Assembly: GCA_002292945.1 (NCBI GenBank)
Contig: DBCG01000019.1
Coordinates: 1,070-17,038 of the forward strand
Source: Proteobacteria bacterium UBA964
GTDB taxonomy: Bacteria; Pseudomonadota; Gammaproteobacteria; Steroidobacterales; Steroidobacteraceae
Length of the DNA: 15,969 nt
Reading direction: 5' to 3'
The position numbers and the translations under genes were made by a program. Shown here one piece after another: positions 1-7,981 of the stretch (position 1 is the stretch's first letter; each line of letters begins with the position of its first letter). Under the pieces are notes generated by a model. The model worked only from the letters and a program-made list of their open reading frames with translations, was not told where the DNA came from and did no database searches.

Positions 1-329
1 TAGAGCGGGTTGGTGTTGACCACCGTACCGCCGGCGCGCAGCACACCGAAGAGTGCGATCGGGTACTGCAGCAGGTTCGGCATCATGATGGCGACGCGGC
101 CGCCGCGCTTGAGGCCGGTATGCTGCTGCAGCCAAGCACCGAACGCGCGGGTCTGCGCGTCGAGCTCGCGGTAGGTGATGTTGCGACCCATCTGCACGAA
201 CGCGACCCGGTCGGCGAAGCGCATGAAGCTCTCTTCGGCGAGGTGTGCGACGGAGCGGATCTGCAGCGGGTCGATGTCGGCCGGCACGCCGGGGGGGTAG
301 GAGTTGATCCAGTAGCGGGAGTAGGTCAT
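1..329 (-). CDS. fadD: Long-chain acyl-CoA ligase (FadD-type), N-terminal part
   Basis: The minus strand from 329 reads about 109 codons beginning MTYSRYWINSYPPGVPADID and stays open to the left edge, so the C-terminal four fifths of the protein are outside the window. Visible hallmarks of the AMP-forming ligase N-terminus are an N-terminal YWINSYPPGVP segment typical of bacterial FadD, ITYRELD, the RVAIMMPNLLQYPIALFGVLRAG-type helix region, and VVNTNPL at the edge. The family activates free fatty acids to acyl-CoA at the inner face of the cytoplasmic membrane using ATP. The AMP-binding and catalytic motifs cannot be checked here. The start is ATG at 329, with only a weak AGAG upstream; it sits 21 bp after the tesA stop on the same strand, so co-transcription with the esterase is likely. 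A TesA that frees fatty acids and a ligase that activates them make a sensible pair (inference). Confidence 0.9.
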   Translation of the reverse strand, partial: MTYSRYWINSYPPGVPADIDPLQIRSVAHLAEESFMRFADRVAFVQMGRNITYRELDAQTRAFGAWLQQHTGLKRGGRVAIMMPNLLQYPIALFGVLRAGGTVVNTNPL

Positions 330-350
330 GCGATGGACTCTAGCCGGGGG

Positions 351-986
351 TCAGCGCGTCAGCAACGGCTTCAAGGCCGGCCACATGGTGTCGAGCATCA
401 TGGGCTGGGCTTTGGCGGTCGGATGCAGACCGTCCGCCTGGATCATGCCCGGCTCCAGCGCGATCTTTGACAGGAAGAACGGCTCGAAGGCGAGTCGGTG
501 CTGGCGGGCGAGGTCGCGGAACACCTTCTCGAAGCCTACCGAGTAGCGTGCCCCATAGTTCGGCGGGATCTTCATGCCGAGCAGCAGCACCTGGGCGCCG
601 GCATCCTTGGAGAGGGCGATCATCCGTTCGAGGTTGGCACGGGAGGTCTCGAGGGGTAGCCCCCGTAGCCCGTCGTTGCCGCCGAGCTCGAGGATGACGA
701 TGGCGGGACGGTGTACGGAGAGCGCTCGGGGCAGCCGCGCGAGGCCCCCGGTCGTGGTCTCTCCGCTGACGCTGGCATTGGCCACGCGGTACCCGTAACC
801 TTGAGACTTCAGGCGGTTTTGGAGGAGGGCGACCCAGCCCTCTTGGGCCGTCAATCCGTACCCTGCGCTGATGCTGTCGCCGACCACCAGGATGGCGGAG
901 GCGGGTTTGGCAGCGGGTGACGCGGCGACCGGCGCCATCGACAGCAACAGTCCAACGGACAGGGAAGCGATCAGTTTGAGCAACAA
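351..986 (-). CDS. tesA: SGNH/GDSL esterase-thioesterase, TesA-like, exported
   Basis: The 211-residue product has an N-terminal hydrophobic signal peptide (about 1-23, ending PVAAS), then all four SGNH blocks: GDS with nucleophile Ser38, Gly75 in SGET, GGND with Asn104, and DGLHP with Asp185 and His188. TesA/arylesterases hydrolyse acyl-CoA, fatty esters and lysophospholipids in the periplasm. The frame is open further upstream to an ATG at 1124, but that extension lies wholly inside ybbA and would bury the signal peptide. I chose TTG at 986 because GAGGA lies 8 nt upstream and it puts the signal peptide at the N-terminus; an internal ATG at 1052 is the alternative. The gene is divergent from ybbA, the usual gammaproteobacterial arrangement, and is followed by fadD. 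Length is close to that of E. coli TesA (about 208 residues). Function is confident; the start is moderate. Confidence 0.93.
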   Translation of the reverse strand: MLLKLIASLSVGLLLSMAPVAASPAAKPASAILVVGDSISAGYGLTAQEGWVALLQNRLKSQGYGYRVANASVSGETTTGGLARLPRALSVHRPAIVILELGGNDGLRGLPLETSRANLERMIALSKDAGAQVLLLGMKIPPNYGARYSVGFEKVFRDLARQHRLAFEPFFLSKIALEPGMIQADGLHPTAKAQPMMLDTMWPALKPLLTR

Positions 987-1656
987 AGAAACAGTCCTCG
1001 AGGCACAAGATCTGGGTAAGGAGGTTAGCAGTCCGGAGGGGCCGCTCGCCATCGTCCGCGATGTGTCCTTCCAGGTGCGTGCCGGAGAATCGGTCGCGAT
1101 CGTCGGCGCCTCGGGCGCAGGCAAGTCTACGCTCCTCGCTTTGCTCGCCGGGCTCGACCTGCCGAGCTCCGGCCGGGTGCTGCTCGCCGGACAAGACCTG
1201 AACTCGCTCGACGAGGACGGCCGCGCCCGGTTGCGCGCCGAACGGGTCGGCTTCGTGTTCCAGTCCTTCCATCTCGTGCCGGCGCTGACGGCGCTCGAGA
1301 ATGTGATGCTGCCGCTCGAGCTCGCCGGCCGCCGCGACGCCCGTGCGGGCGCCCGCGAAGCCCTCGAGCGGGTCGGCCTCGGAAGCCGCGTCGGTCACTA
1401 TCCACGCCAGCTCTCGGGCGGCGAACAACAGCGCGTTGCGATCGCCCGCGCGTTCGTGGTGCGCCCGGCGGTGTTGTTCGCGGATGAGCCCACCGGCAAC
1501 CTCGACACGGTCACCGGTGGCCGTATCGCCGACCTGTTGTTCGATCTCAACGCGAGTTCCGGCACCACGCTGCTCCTCGTGACCCACGACCGCGCCCTCG
1601 CCGCGCGTTGCAGCCGCATGCTCGTCATGGAGGCGGGGCGGCTCGCCCCCGGCTGA
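976..1656 (+). CDS. ybbA: ABC transporter ATP-binding protein, YbbA family
   Basis: The product is 226 residues with the complete ABC ATPase motif set: Walker A GASGAGKST (44-52), Q-loop Gln96 in VFQSF, signature LSGGE (146-150), Walker B VLFADEP (166-172) and H-loop His204 in VTHD. The LolD/MacB/YbbA-type sequence and its direct pairing with an 832-residue FtsX-type permease identify the YbbA-YbbP exporter class, which uses ATP to drive movement of lipids or small molecules at the inner membrane rather than classic transmembrane import. The frame is open upstream to an ATG at 871, but that would give about 35 extra residues with no family match. TTG at 976 has AGGGA at 961-965, 10 nt upstream, and gives a normal family N-terminus. 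The stop is followed after one base by the permease ATG. Divergent tesA overlaps its 5' end by 11 bp. Confidence 0.93.
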   Translation: MSNKETVLEAQDLGKEVSSPEGPLAIVRDVSFQVRAGESVAIVGASGAGKSTLLALLAGLDLPSSGRVLLAGQDLNSLDEDGRARLRAERVGFVFQSFHLVPALTALENVMLPLELAGRRDARAGAREALERVGLGSRVGHYPRQLSGGEQQRVAIARAFVVRPAVLFADEPTGNLDTVTGGRIADLLFDLNASSGTTLLLVTHDRALAARCSRMLVMEAGRLAPG

Positions 1657-1657
1657 T
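1629..1657 (+). promoter_or_regulatory. Shine-Dalgarno plus hairpin ahead of ybbP
   Basis: A strong GGAGG (1629-1633) lies 24 nt before the ybbP ATG, too far to serve directly. Between them a perfect 6-bp stem with a 3-nt loop can form (GGGGCG 1635-1640, GCT, CGCCCC 1644-1649). If it folds, the unpaired distance from GGAGG to the ATG shrinks to 9 nt (base 1634 plus 1650-1657), the normal spacing. No other ribosome binding site is visible for ybbP. All of this lies within the last codons of ybbA, so ribosomes finishing ybbA would unfold it. Simple re-initiation across the TGATATG junction is the alternative explanation. The sequence is as stated; the role is inferred. Confidence 0.4.
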
Positions 1658-4156
1658 ATGGCCACCGTCAACGCCATCCCGCTCGCCCTGCGTCAGCTCG
1701 CCCGTGAGTGGCGTTCGGGTGAACTCGGCATCTTGCTGCTCGCGTTGACGGTCGCGGTCGCCGCGCTCACCGGCGTCGGGTTCCTCGTCGATCGCATCAA
1801 ACAATCGGTCGCTTTGCAGGCCAACGAGGTGCTGGCCGCCGACCTGCGCCTGGAATCACCGCGCCCCATCGGGGATGCCTACGAGACCGAAGCGCGTCGC
1901 CGAGGCCTCACTGTCGCGCGCTCGACCTCGGTGCTCAGCATGGCGCAGTTGGGCGAGGCGACCCAGCTCTCCAATGTGCGCTTCGTCAGCGATGGCTATC
2001 CGCTGCGCGGTACGGTCGGCGTCTCGGGCACCGCCTTCGGCGCGCCGATCGCCGTGTCTTCGGGCCCGCCGCGCGGCGAGGCCTGGCCGGACTCCAAGCT
2101 CCTCTCGACGCTCGGCGGCGAGGTGGGCGACACCGTGCAGGTGGGCGAGGTGTCGTTGCGCATCAGCCGAGTCCTCATCACTCGTCCAGACCAAGGTGGC
2201 GGTTTCGCCGAGCTCGCGCCCTCGATGCTGGTGCACCGTGACGACCTCGAGGCTGCGAAGTTGCTGCAGCCCGGTTCGCGAGCGAGCGAGGCCGTACTGT
2301 TCGCGGGCCAGACGAAAGCGGCCTCCGATTTCAAAAAATGGCTCGAGGGTGCGCGCCAACGCGGTGAGCGGTTGCTTGATGTCAGCGAGGCGAGCCCGCA
2401 GATCCAGACCGCGACCGACCGCGCCGGGCGGTTCCTGTCGCTGGCGAGCTTGGTCGCCGTGCTGCTCTGCGCGGTCGCGGTCGCGATGGCGGCGCGTCGC
2501 TATGTGCAGCGTCATCTCGACTCGGTGGCGCTCCTCAAGACCCTGGGTGCGAGCCGCATGTTCACGCTCGTGGTGTCGCTGGTGCAGCTCTTCGTGATCG
2601 CGGTCGCGGCCTCGTTGCTCGGTGCTGCCATCGGCTACCTCGCTCAAGAGTGGTTGTTGCGGGCGCTGCAGGGGCTGTTACGTGCCGATCTTCCGCCCGC
2701 GGGCTTCGCGCCGCTCGGCCTCGGCTTCATGACCTCGATCGCGCTGCTGGCGGGTTTCGCGCTGCCGCCGCTGCTGCAGCTCTCGCGCGTGCCCGCCATC
2801 CGCGTGCTGCGTCGCGACATCGGTGCGCCGACGCCGCTCGTCTGGCTCGCCTTCGGCCCCGCCGTGCTCGCGGTCGCGTTCCTCGTGTGGTGGGTGGTGC
2901 GTGAGCCTCGCCTCTTCGCCGGCTTCATCATCGGTCTTGCGATATTTTTGGGCGTCCTCGCGGTCGCTGGTTGGCTGTTGGTGCGCGTCGCCGGTTCGCT
3001 GCGCGGGACGGTCGGCGTGTCCTGGCGCTACGGCATCGCCAACCTGAGCCGGCGTCGCGGTGAGAGCATCGTGCAGATCGTCGCCTTCGGCTTGGGCCTG
3101 ATGGTGCTGCTGCTGCTCGCGGTCGTGCGCAACGACCTGTTGGCGGATTGGAAGCGCAGTCTCCCCGAGAACCTCCCAAACTTCTTCTTCATCAACATCC
3201 CGCCCGATGTGCAGGCCGAGTTCCGTACCTTCCTCGAGGCACGTGGTGCCGAGACCTCGCGCGCGCTGCCGATGATCCGTGCACGCCTGACCGACATCAA
3301 CGGTCGGTCGGTGACCGACCTCACTTTCAAGGATGATCGCGGCGAGCGCTTCGCGAACCGCGACCAGAACATCACCTGGCAGGCCGATCTCGGTGATGAC
3401 AACAAGGTCATCGAGGGCCGTTGGTGGACGAATGCCGACCATGGAAAGCCCTTGGTCTCGATCTCCGACGAGTACCAGCAGGAGCTCGGCCTCAAGATCG
3501 GCGACCGGATGACCTTCGACATCGCAGGCGAGACGCTCGAGGCCGAGGTGGCGAGCGTGCGCAAGATCGAGTGGGACAGCTTCCAACCGAACTTCTTCCT
3601 CGTGTTCCCGCCGGGTCTGCTCGATGAACTCGCCGGTACTTGGATGACGAGCGCCTACCTCGACAAGGGCGAGGGGCAGGTGGTCGCGGAGCTCGTGCGG
3701 CGCTATCCGAGCGTCTCGGTGTTCGACCTCGATGACATCCTCACGCAGGTGCGCAGCGTCATCGACAAGGCCGCGCTCGCCGTTCAGAGCGTGTTCGTGT
3801 TCACGCTGTTCGCCGGCATCGTCGTGCTGCTCGCCGCCGTGCAGGCCACGCGCGATGAGCGTCGCTACGAGAGCGCCATGTTGCGCACGCTCGGCGCGAG
3901 CCGTAGCACCGTCGCCCGCGGCATCCTCGCCGAGTTCACCGCGCTCGGGCTGCTGTCGGGCCTGCTTGCCGCGATCGGCGCGACCCTCGCGGGGTATTTC
4001 ATCGCGCGTGAGTTCCTCGAGGTGCAGTACGGCTTCGATGCGACGTTGTGGGTGGTCGGCCTCGTGGGTGGCGGCGCGTTGGTGGCCGCCAGCGGTTGGC
4101 TCGCCACGCGTTCCGTGCTGAAACAACCGCCGGCCAGCACGCTGCGCGGCGGCTGA
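1658..4156 (+). CDS. ybbP: ABC transporter permease, YbbP/FtsX family
   Basis: This 832-residue membrane protein has two FtsX-like modules. About ten hydrophobic segments are visible: near 22-44, 262-282, 305-330, 355-378, 397-418, 423-450, 470-492, 708-730, 757-785 and 795-815. Large soluble periplasmic regions lie between TM1 and TM2 (about 45-260) and between about 495 and 705. Each module carries the same short motif after its first helix, LKTLGASR near 292 and LRTLGASR near 741, showing the internal duplication. The segment ENLPNFFFINI near 510 is characteristic of YbbP. With YbbA it should form a MacB/LolCDE-like mechanotransmission transporter; the substrate of YbbAP is not settled, and the divergent tesA suggests lipids or esters (inference). 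The length matches E. coli YbbP (about 800). The start is ATG at 1658, one base after the ybbA stop. Confidence 0.93.
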   Translation: MATVNAIPLALRQLAREWRSGELGILLLALTVAVAALTGVGFLVDRIKQSVALQANEVLAADLRLESPRPIGDAYETEARRRGLTVARSTSVLSMAQLGEATQLSNVRFVSDGYPLRGTVGVSGTAFGAPIAVSSGPPRGEAWPDSKLLSTLGGEVGDTVQVGEVSLRISRVLITRPDQGGGFAELAPSMLVHRDDLEAAKLLQPGSRASEAVLFAGQTKAASDFKKWLEGARQRGERLLDVSEASPQIQTATDRAGRFLSLASLVAVLLCAVAVAMAARRYVQRHLDSVALLKTLGASRMFTLVVSLVQLFVIAVAASLLGAAIGYLAQEWLLRALQGLLRADLPPAGFAPLGLGFMTSIALLAGFALPPLLQLSRVPAIRVLRRDIGAPTPLVWLAFGPAVLAVAFLVWWVVREPRLFAGFIIGLAIFLGVLAVAGWLLVRVAGSLRGTVGVSWRYGIANLSRRRGESIVQIVAFGLGLMVLLLLAVVRNDLLADWKRSLPENLPNFFFINIPPDVQAEFRTFLEARGAETSRALPMIRARLTDINGRSVTDLTFKDDRGERFANRDQNITWQADLGDDNKVIEGRWWTNADHGKPLVSISDEYQQELGLKIGDRMTFDIAGETLEAEVASVRKIEWDSFQPNFFLVFPPGLLDELAGTWMTSAYLDKGEGQVVAELVRRYPSVSVFDLDDILTQVRSVIDKAALAVQSVFVFTLFAGIVVLLAAVQATRDERRYESAMLRTLGASRSTVARGILAEFTALGLLSGLLAAIGATLAGYFIAREFLEVQYGFDATLWVVGLVGGGALVAASGWLATRSVLKQPPASTLRGG

Positions 4157-4169
4157 GGCGGGCCGGGCG

Positions 4170-5888
4170 ATGCGCGAACCACCCGTCCCGACCAAGCAAG
4201 CCAAGATGGTCGGCTGGTACAACGCCGATGTGCTCGCGCAGTCGGCATGGATGATGACCGTCGCCAATCTCTTCGGTCGGCATTCGGACTCGCGCCTCAT
4301 CGAGGCGCTCTCCAACCAGCCGCAGAGCGTGTTCCGCTTCGAGGCCGACGCATCGGACGGCGAGTTTTGGTTCGACTTCGTGAGCGACGTCGGTGATGGC
4401 TTCAACCCCACCTACACCGTGGCGCGCGGCATCGCCGCCGCAGAGCTCGATGTCGAGGGCGCGGATGGCGCCGTCGTACACACCCGCGCGGGCAGCGTGC
4501 TCGTGTTCGGTGGTGATCAGGTCTATCCGTATCCCACGCGGGGCGCCTACGAGGAACGCACCGAAGCCCCATACGCGGCAGCCTTCGCGGCCGCCGGTCG
4601 CACACCCAAAGTATTCGCCGTGCCCGGCAATCATGACTGGTTCGACAGCCTGATCGCGTTCTCGCGGCTCTTCTGCCGTCCCGAGCGCGGTTTCGCGGGT
4701 TGCGCCACCGGTCAGACCCGCAGCTACTTCGCGCTGCAGCTGCCCGGGGACTGGTGGCTCTGTGCCGTCGACCTGCAGTTCGGTTCCGAGATGGACGAGC
4801 CGCAGGAGCGTTATTTCCGTGATGTCTCGGCGCGCATGCCGGCTGAGGCGAACATCATCCTCTGCGTGCCGAGCCCGCAGTGGATCTACGCCGAGAGCTA
4901 TCCGGCGTTCGCCGGCTACTCCGACGATTCCTTGCGCGATCTCGAGGAGCGTGTGCTCAGTCGCAAGATCGCCGTGTTCCTCACCGGCGATCTGCACCAC
5001 TACAAGCGCCACGAGAGCGCCGACGGCCAGCAGAAGATCGTCTCCGGCGGGGGCGGCGCGTTCCTGCATCCGACGCATGTGCCCGAGGGCGAGACGCTCC
5101 GCACCGGCCACAAGCTGCGCGCCACCTTCCCCGATGCCGACACTTCGCGGCGGCTGACCTGGCGGAATCTTCTTTTCCCTTGGCTGAACCCGGGCTTCCT
5201 GGGTCTCGTCGGGATCTTCTATCTGCTGTCGGCGTGGTTCGCCTCGGCGACCTTCGGGCCCGAGGATCTGACCTCGCTGCCGGCAGCGCTGTTGGCGGCT
5301 CTCGAAGGCGCGCTGCGCGAACCGGTGAACGGTTTGTGGCTCCTGATGTTCGTCGCCGCGATCATCTTCTTCACCGACACCCACTCCAAGTGCTATCGCC
5401 TCATCGGTGGCTTCGCGCACGCCTGCGCGCACCTCGCCGCGGCGTTCTTCTCGGGTTGGTTGTCGCTCTGGTTCACGACGCAGGTGCTGGGCCTGACCTT
5501 CGGCTCGCTGCCACAGATGGCGCTCGCGGGCCTCATCACCTTCACCGTCGGTGCGTTCGCTGGCGCGCTGGTGATGGGCGGTTATCTCTTCCTATCGTTG
5601 CGGTTCTTCGGTCGACACGCCAATGAGGCGTTCTCGTCGCTTCGCGTGCAGGACTACAAGCAGTGGCTGCGGCTGCGTATCGACGCCGCGGGCGCGCTCA
5701 CCATCCACGCCATCGGCATCGACCGCGTACCGCGCCGCTGGCGCGGGCCTGTCGAGCGGCCGGAACCTGACGATCCGCGCGCCACCGCACCGCGCCTCAT
5801 CGACCGCGTGACCCTGCGGCCGTTGGGACAGGGGCGCTATGGGGTGGGGCACACTCAAACAGACCACCCAAAGAGGGCAGCCCGATGA
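4170..5888 (+). CDS. Metallophosphoesterase with C-terminal membrane domain
   Basis: The 572-residue product begins with a calcineurin-like phosphoesterase domain (about 60-315). GGDQ holds Asp116, GNHDW holds Asn154, His155 and Asp156, and TGDLHHY holds Asp274, His276 and His277, followed by a GGGGAFLHPTH segment. The usual first DxH motif is not present in standard form; at its place is FDFVSDVGDGF (Asp69, Asp73, Asp76). From about 340 to 500 there are four or five hydrophobic segments (starting LNPGFLGLVGIFYLLSAWF and ending LVMGGYLFLSLRFF), then a soluble tail. It therefore looks membrane-anchored with a catalytic domain probably in the cytoplasm, since no signal peptide precedes it. The substrate is unknown; phosphodiesters or phospho-headgroups are possible. 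ATG at 4170 is 13 bp after ybbP, with GAGG at 4155-4158. Its stop overlaps the next ATG as ATGA, so it belongs to the ybbAP transcript. Confidence 0.85.
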   Translation: MREPPVPTKQAKMVGWYNADVLAQSAWMMTVANLFGRHSDSRLIEALSNQPQSVFRFEADASDGEFWFDFVSDVGDGFNPTYTVARGIAAAELDVEGADGAVVHTRAGSVLVFGGDQVYPYPTRGAYEERTEAPYAAAFAAAGRTPKVFAVPGNHDWFDSLIAFSRLFCRPERGFAGCATGQTRSYFALQLPGDWWLCAVDLQFGSEMDEPQERYFRDVSARMPAEANIILCVPSPQWIYAESYPAFAGYSDDSLRDLEERVLSRKIAVFLTGDLHHYKRHESADGQQKIVSGGGGAFLHPTHVPEGETLRTGHKLRATFPDADTSRRLTWRNLLFPWLNPGFLGLVGIFYLLSAWFASATFGPEDLTSLPAALLAALEGALREPVNGLWLLMFVAAIIFFTDTHSKCYRLIGGFAHACAHLAAAFFSGWLSLWFTTQVLGLTFGSLPQMALAGLITFTVGAFAGALVMGGYLFLSLRFFGRHANEAFSSLRVQDYKQWLRLRIDAAGALTIHAIGIDRVPRRWRGPVERPEPDDPRATAPRLIDRVTLRPLGQGRYGVGHTQTDHPKRAAR

Positions 5889-7903
5889 TCTTCCGTTCCT
5901 CCGTCGCTCTGCTGCTCTGCGTTCTCAGCGCCAACGCCTTGGCCGAGACGGAGAGTTTCGTCTTCTACCGCCAAGACACGCAGATCGGTCGGCTCGTGGT
6001 GGAGGTCGATGGCAACGCCGCCAAGATCGACTTCGACATCAAGGACAACGGACGCGGTCCGACGGTGGCCGAGACGCTGACGCTCGATGCCCAGGGTCTG
6101 CCCGGCGATTGGAAGATCACCGGTACCCAGACCTTCGGCGGCAAGATCGACGAGGCCTTCCGGCGGCGCGGCGCCACTTCGAACTGGAAAGACTCGGGCG
6201 GCCCTGGCAGCGCGAAGGGGGCTTCGAAGCTCTACATCGCGCAGAGCGCAAGTCCGTGGGCTTTGCAGCTCTACGCACGGGCGATCCTCAAAGCAGGGGG
6301 TCCGCTCGATGTGCTGCCAGGCGGTACGCTCGCGCTGACCAAGGGCGAGCGGCTGACCCTCCAAGGCGCAGCAGGCGAACTCGCGGTCACACGCTACGAC
6401 CTGACCGGGCTCGATCTCACCCCGACGATCATGCTGCTGGACGATGCCAACCGCCTGATCGCGCTGCCGTCTGCGAGCGGCGGCATGGTCCGCACCGGCT
6501 TCGAGGGCGAGAATGCGCGCCTGCGCAAGCTTGCGGCCGATTGGCAAAGCGCGCGGTGGGCGGTCCTCCAGCGCGAATCCGCAAAACGCTTCGACGGACC
6601 TGTCCGCCTCGTCAACGTCCGTCTCTTCGATCCGGTGGCGAAGCAGTTGACGGCACCCGTGTCGGTGGTCGTCAACGGGCGGACGATCAGCGGCGTACAG
6701 CCGGTCGACAGCCCGGCGACGCCGGGCGAGACCGTGATCGACGGGGCAGGCGGGACGCTCGTCCCCGGGATGTTCGAGATGCACGGCCACCTCGGTGAGA
6801 GCGGTGCGATGCTCAACCTGCTTGCGGGTGTGACCGGCGTCCGCGACATGGGCAACAGCAATAGCGTGCTCGATGCGCTCGACCGCAGGATCATCGCCGG
6901 CGAAGTGGCGGGACCGCGGATCGTGCGCAGCGGCTTCGTCGAAGGCAAGTCGCCCTTCAGCGCCAACAACGGATTCGTCGTCGACAGCGAGGCGCGTGCG
7001 GTCGAGGCCGTCCGCTGGTACGCGGCGCGCGGTTTCACGACGATCAAGATCTACAACAGCGTCAACCCGCAGTGGGTGCCGGCCTTGGTCGCGGAGGCGC
7101 GCAGGCTGGGGCTGCGGGTCATGGGGCATGTCCCCGCCTTCACCAGCGCAGACGCGATGATCGCGGCGGGCTACGACGAGATCACGCATATCAACCAGTT
7201 GGCGCTCGGATGGATCATCAAGCCCGGTGAAGACACGCGGACGCTGTTCCGCTTGACTGCGCTCGGTCGTCTGTCGGGGCTGGACCTCGACTCCGCCGCG
7301 GTGCAGTCGACGCTCGATACGATGAAAGACAAGGGTATCGCCCTCGATCCGACGATCGGCATCCACGAGAACCTGTTGCTCAACCGTGATGGCAGCATCG
7401 CTCCGGGTGCGACCGACTACTTCGCGAACATGCCGATCGGCGTGCAGCGCGACCTCAAGCAAGCGTGGTCGAACCCCGACACTTTCGGCGGCGATACCAG
7501 TGCCAAAGTGGCGTTCGGCAAGTTGATGGATCTGCTGCGTCGCGCGCATGCCAAGGGCATATTCATCGTGACCGGGACCGACACTGGCGGATCTTTGACC
7601 TATCACCGCGAACTCGAACTGCTCGTCAAGGCCGGGTTCACGCCCGCTGAGGCACTGGCACGCGCGACGCTCGAGATGGCGCGCTACCTCGGCATCGACC
7701 AGACGACCGGGTCCGTCGAGCGCGGAAAACTGGCGGATTTTTTCCTCATCCCCGGTGACCCGACCCGCGACATCAAGGCGATCAAGACCGTATCGCTGGT
7801 CGCCAAGGACGGCGTGTTCTATCTGCCGACCGAGGTGTATCCGCGTCTCGGTATCAAACCGTTCGTCGCCGTACCCAAGATCACCGGACCCGGCAAGGAC
7901 TGA
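5885..7903 (+). CDS. Exported amidohydrolase (imidazolonepropionase-like) with extra N-terminal domain
   Basis: The 672-residue product has a signal peptide (1-20, cleavage after NALA). Residues about 21-225 form a beta-rich domain I cannot name, starting ESFVFYRQDTQIGRLVVEV. The amidohydrolase superfamily TIM-barrel follows: HGH (His300, His302) on strand one, a Lys388 in TIKIYNS that may be the bridging lysine, His415 in MGHVP, His435 in ITHINQ and Asp566 in TGTDTGG. These are the five expected metal-binding positions, so it should be active. The C-terminal end has the family GSVERGKLADFFLIPGDP motif. The family hydrolyses amide or ester bonds in rings, peptides or organophosphates; the substrate cannot be read from sequence. 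ATG at 5885 overlaps the phosphoesterase stop, with GAGGG about 7 nt upstream, hence translational coupling. It probably acts in the periplasm. Confidence 0.9.
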   Translation: MIFRSSVALLLCVLSANALAETESFVFYRQDTQIGRLVVEVDGNAAKIDFDIKDNGRGPTVAETLTLDAQGLPGDWKITGTQTFGGKIDEAFRRRGATSNWKDSGGPGSAKGASKLYIAQSASPWALQLYARAILKAGGPLDVLPGGTLALTKGERLTLQGAAGELAVTRYDLTGLDLTPTIMLLDDANRLIALPSASGGMVRTGFEGENARLRKLAADWQSARWAVLQRESAKRFDGPVRLVNVRLFDPVAKQLTAPVSVVVNGRTISGVQPVDSPATPGETVIDGAGGTLVPGMFEMHGHLGESGAMLNLLAGVTGVRDMGNSNSVLDALDRRIIAGEVAGPRIVRSGFVEGKSPFSANNGFVVDSEARAVEAVRWYAARGFTTIKIYNSVNPQWVPALVAEARRLGLRVMGHVPAFTSADAMIAAGYDEITHINQLALGWIIKPGEDTRTLFRLTALGRLSGLDLDSAAVQSTLDTMKDKGIALDPTIGIHENLLLNRDGSIAPGATDYFANMPIGVQRDLKQAWSNPDTFGGDTSAKVAFGKLMDLLRRAHAKGIFIVTGTDTGGSLTYHRELELLVKAGFTPAEALARATLEMARYLGIDQTTGSVERGKLADFFLIPGDPTRDIKAIKTVSLVAKDGVFYLPTEVYPRLGIKPFVAVPKITGPGKD

Positions 7904-7981
7904 CTGCGCGCAACACTGCTGATGGCGGCTGGTCGGACTGGGTGAGCGACAGTGAAACCACCGACTAGGGTGAGGTTGCGT

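Noticed and set aside
340..1677. A 445-codon minus-strand frame overlapping both tesA and ybbA
   Set aside because: It is out of frame with the real tesA and lacks any motif, while both real genes show complete catalytic motifs.
2678..4411. A 577-codon minus-strand frame opposite ybbP
   Set aside because: Same reason: low-complexity His/Arg/Glu composition, no recognisable motif, wholly antisense to a clear permease gene.
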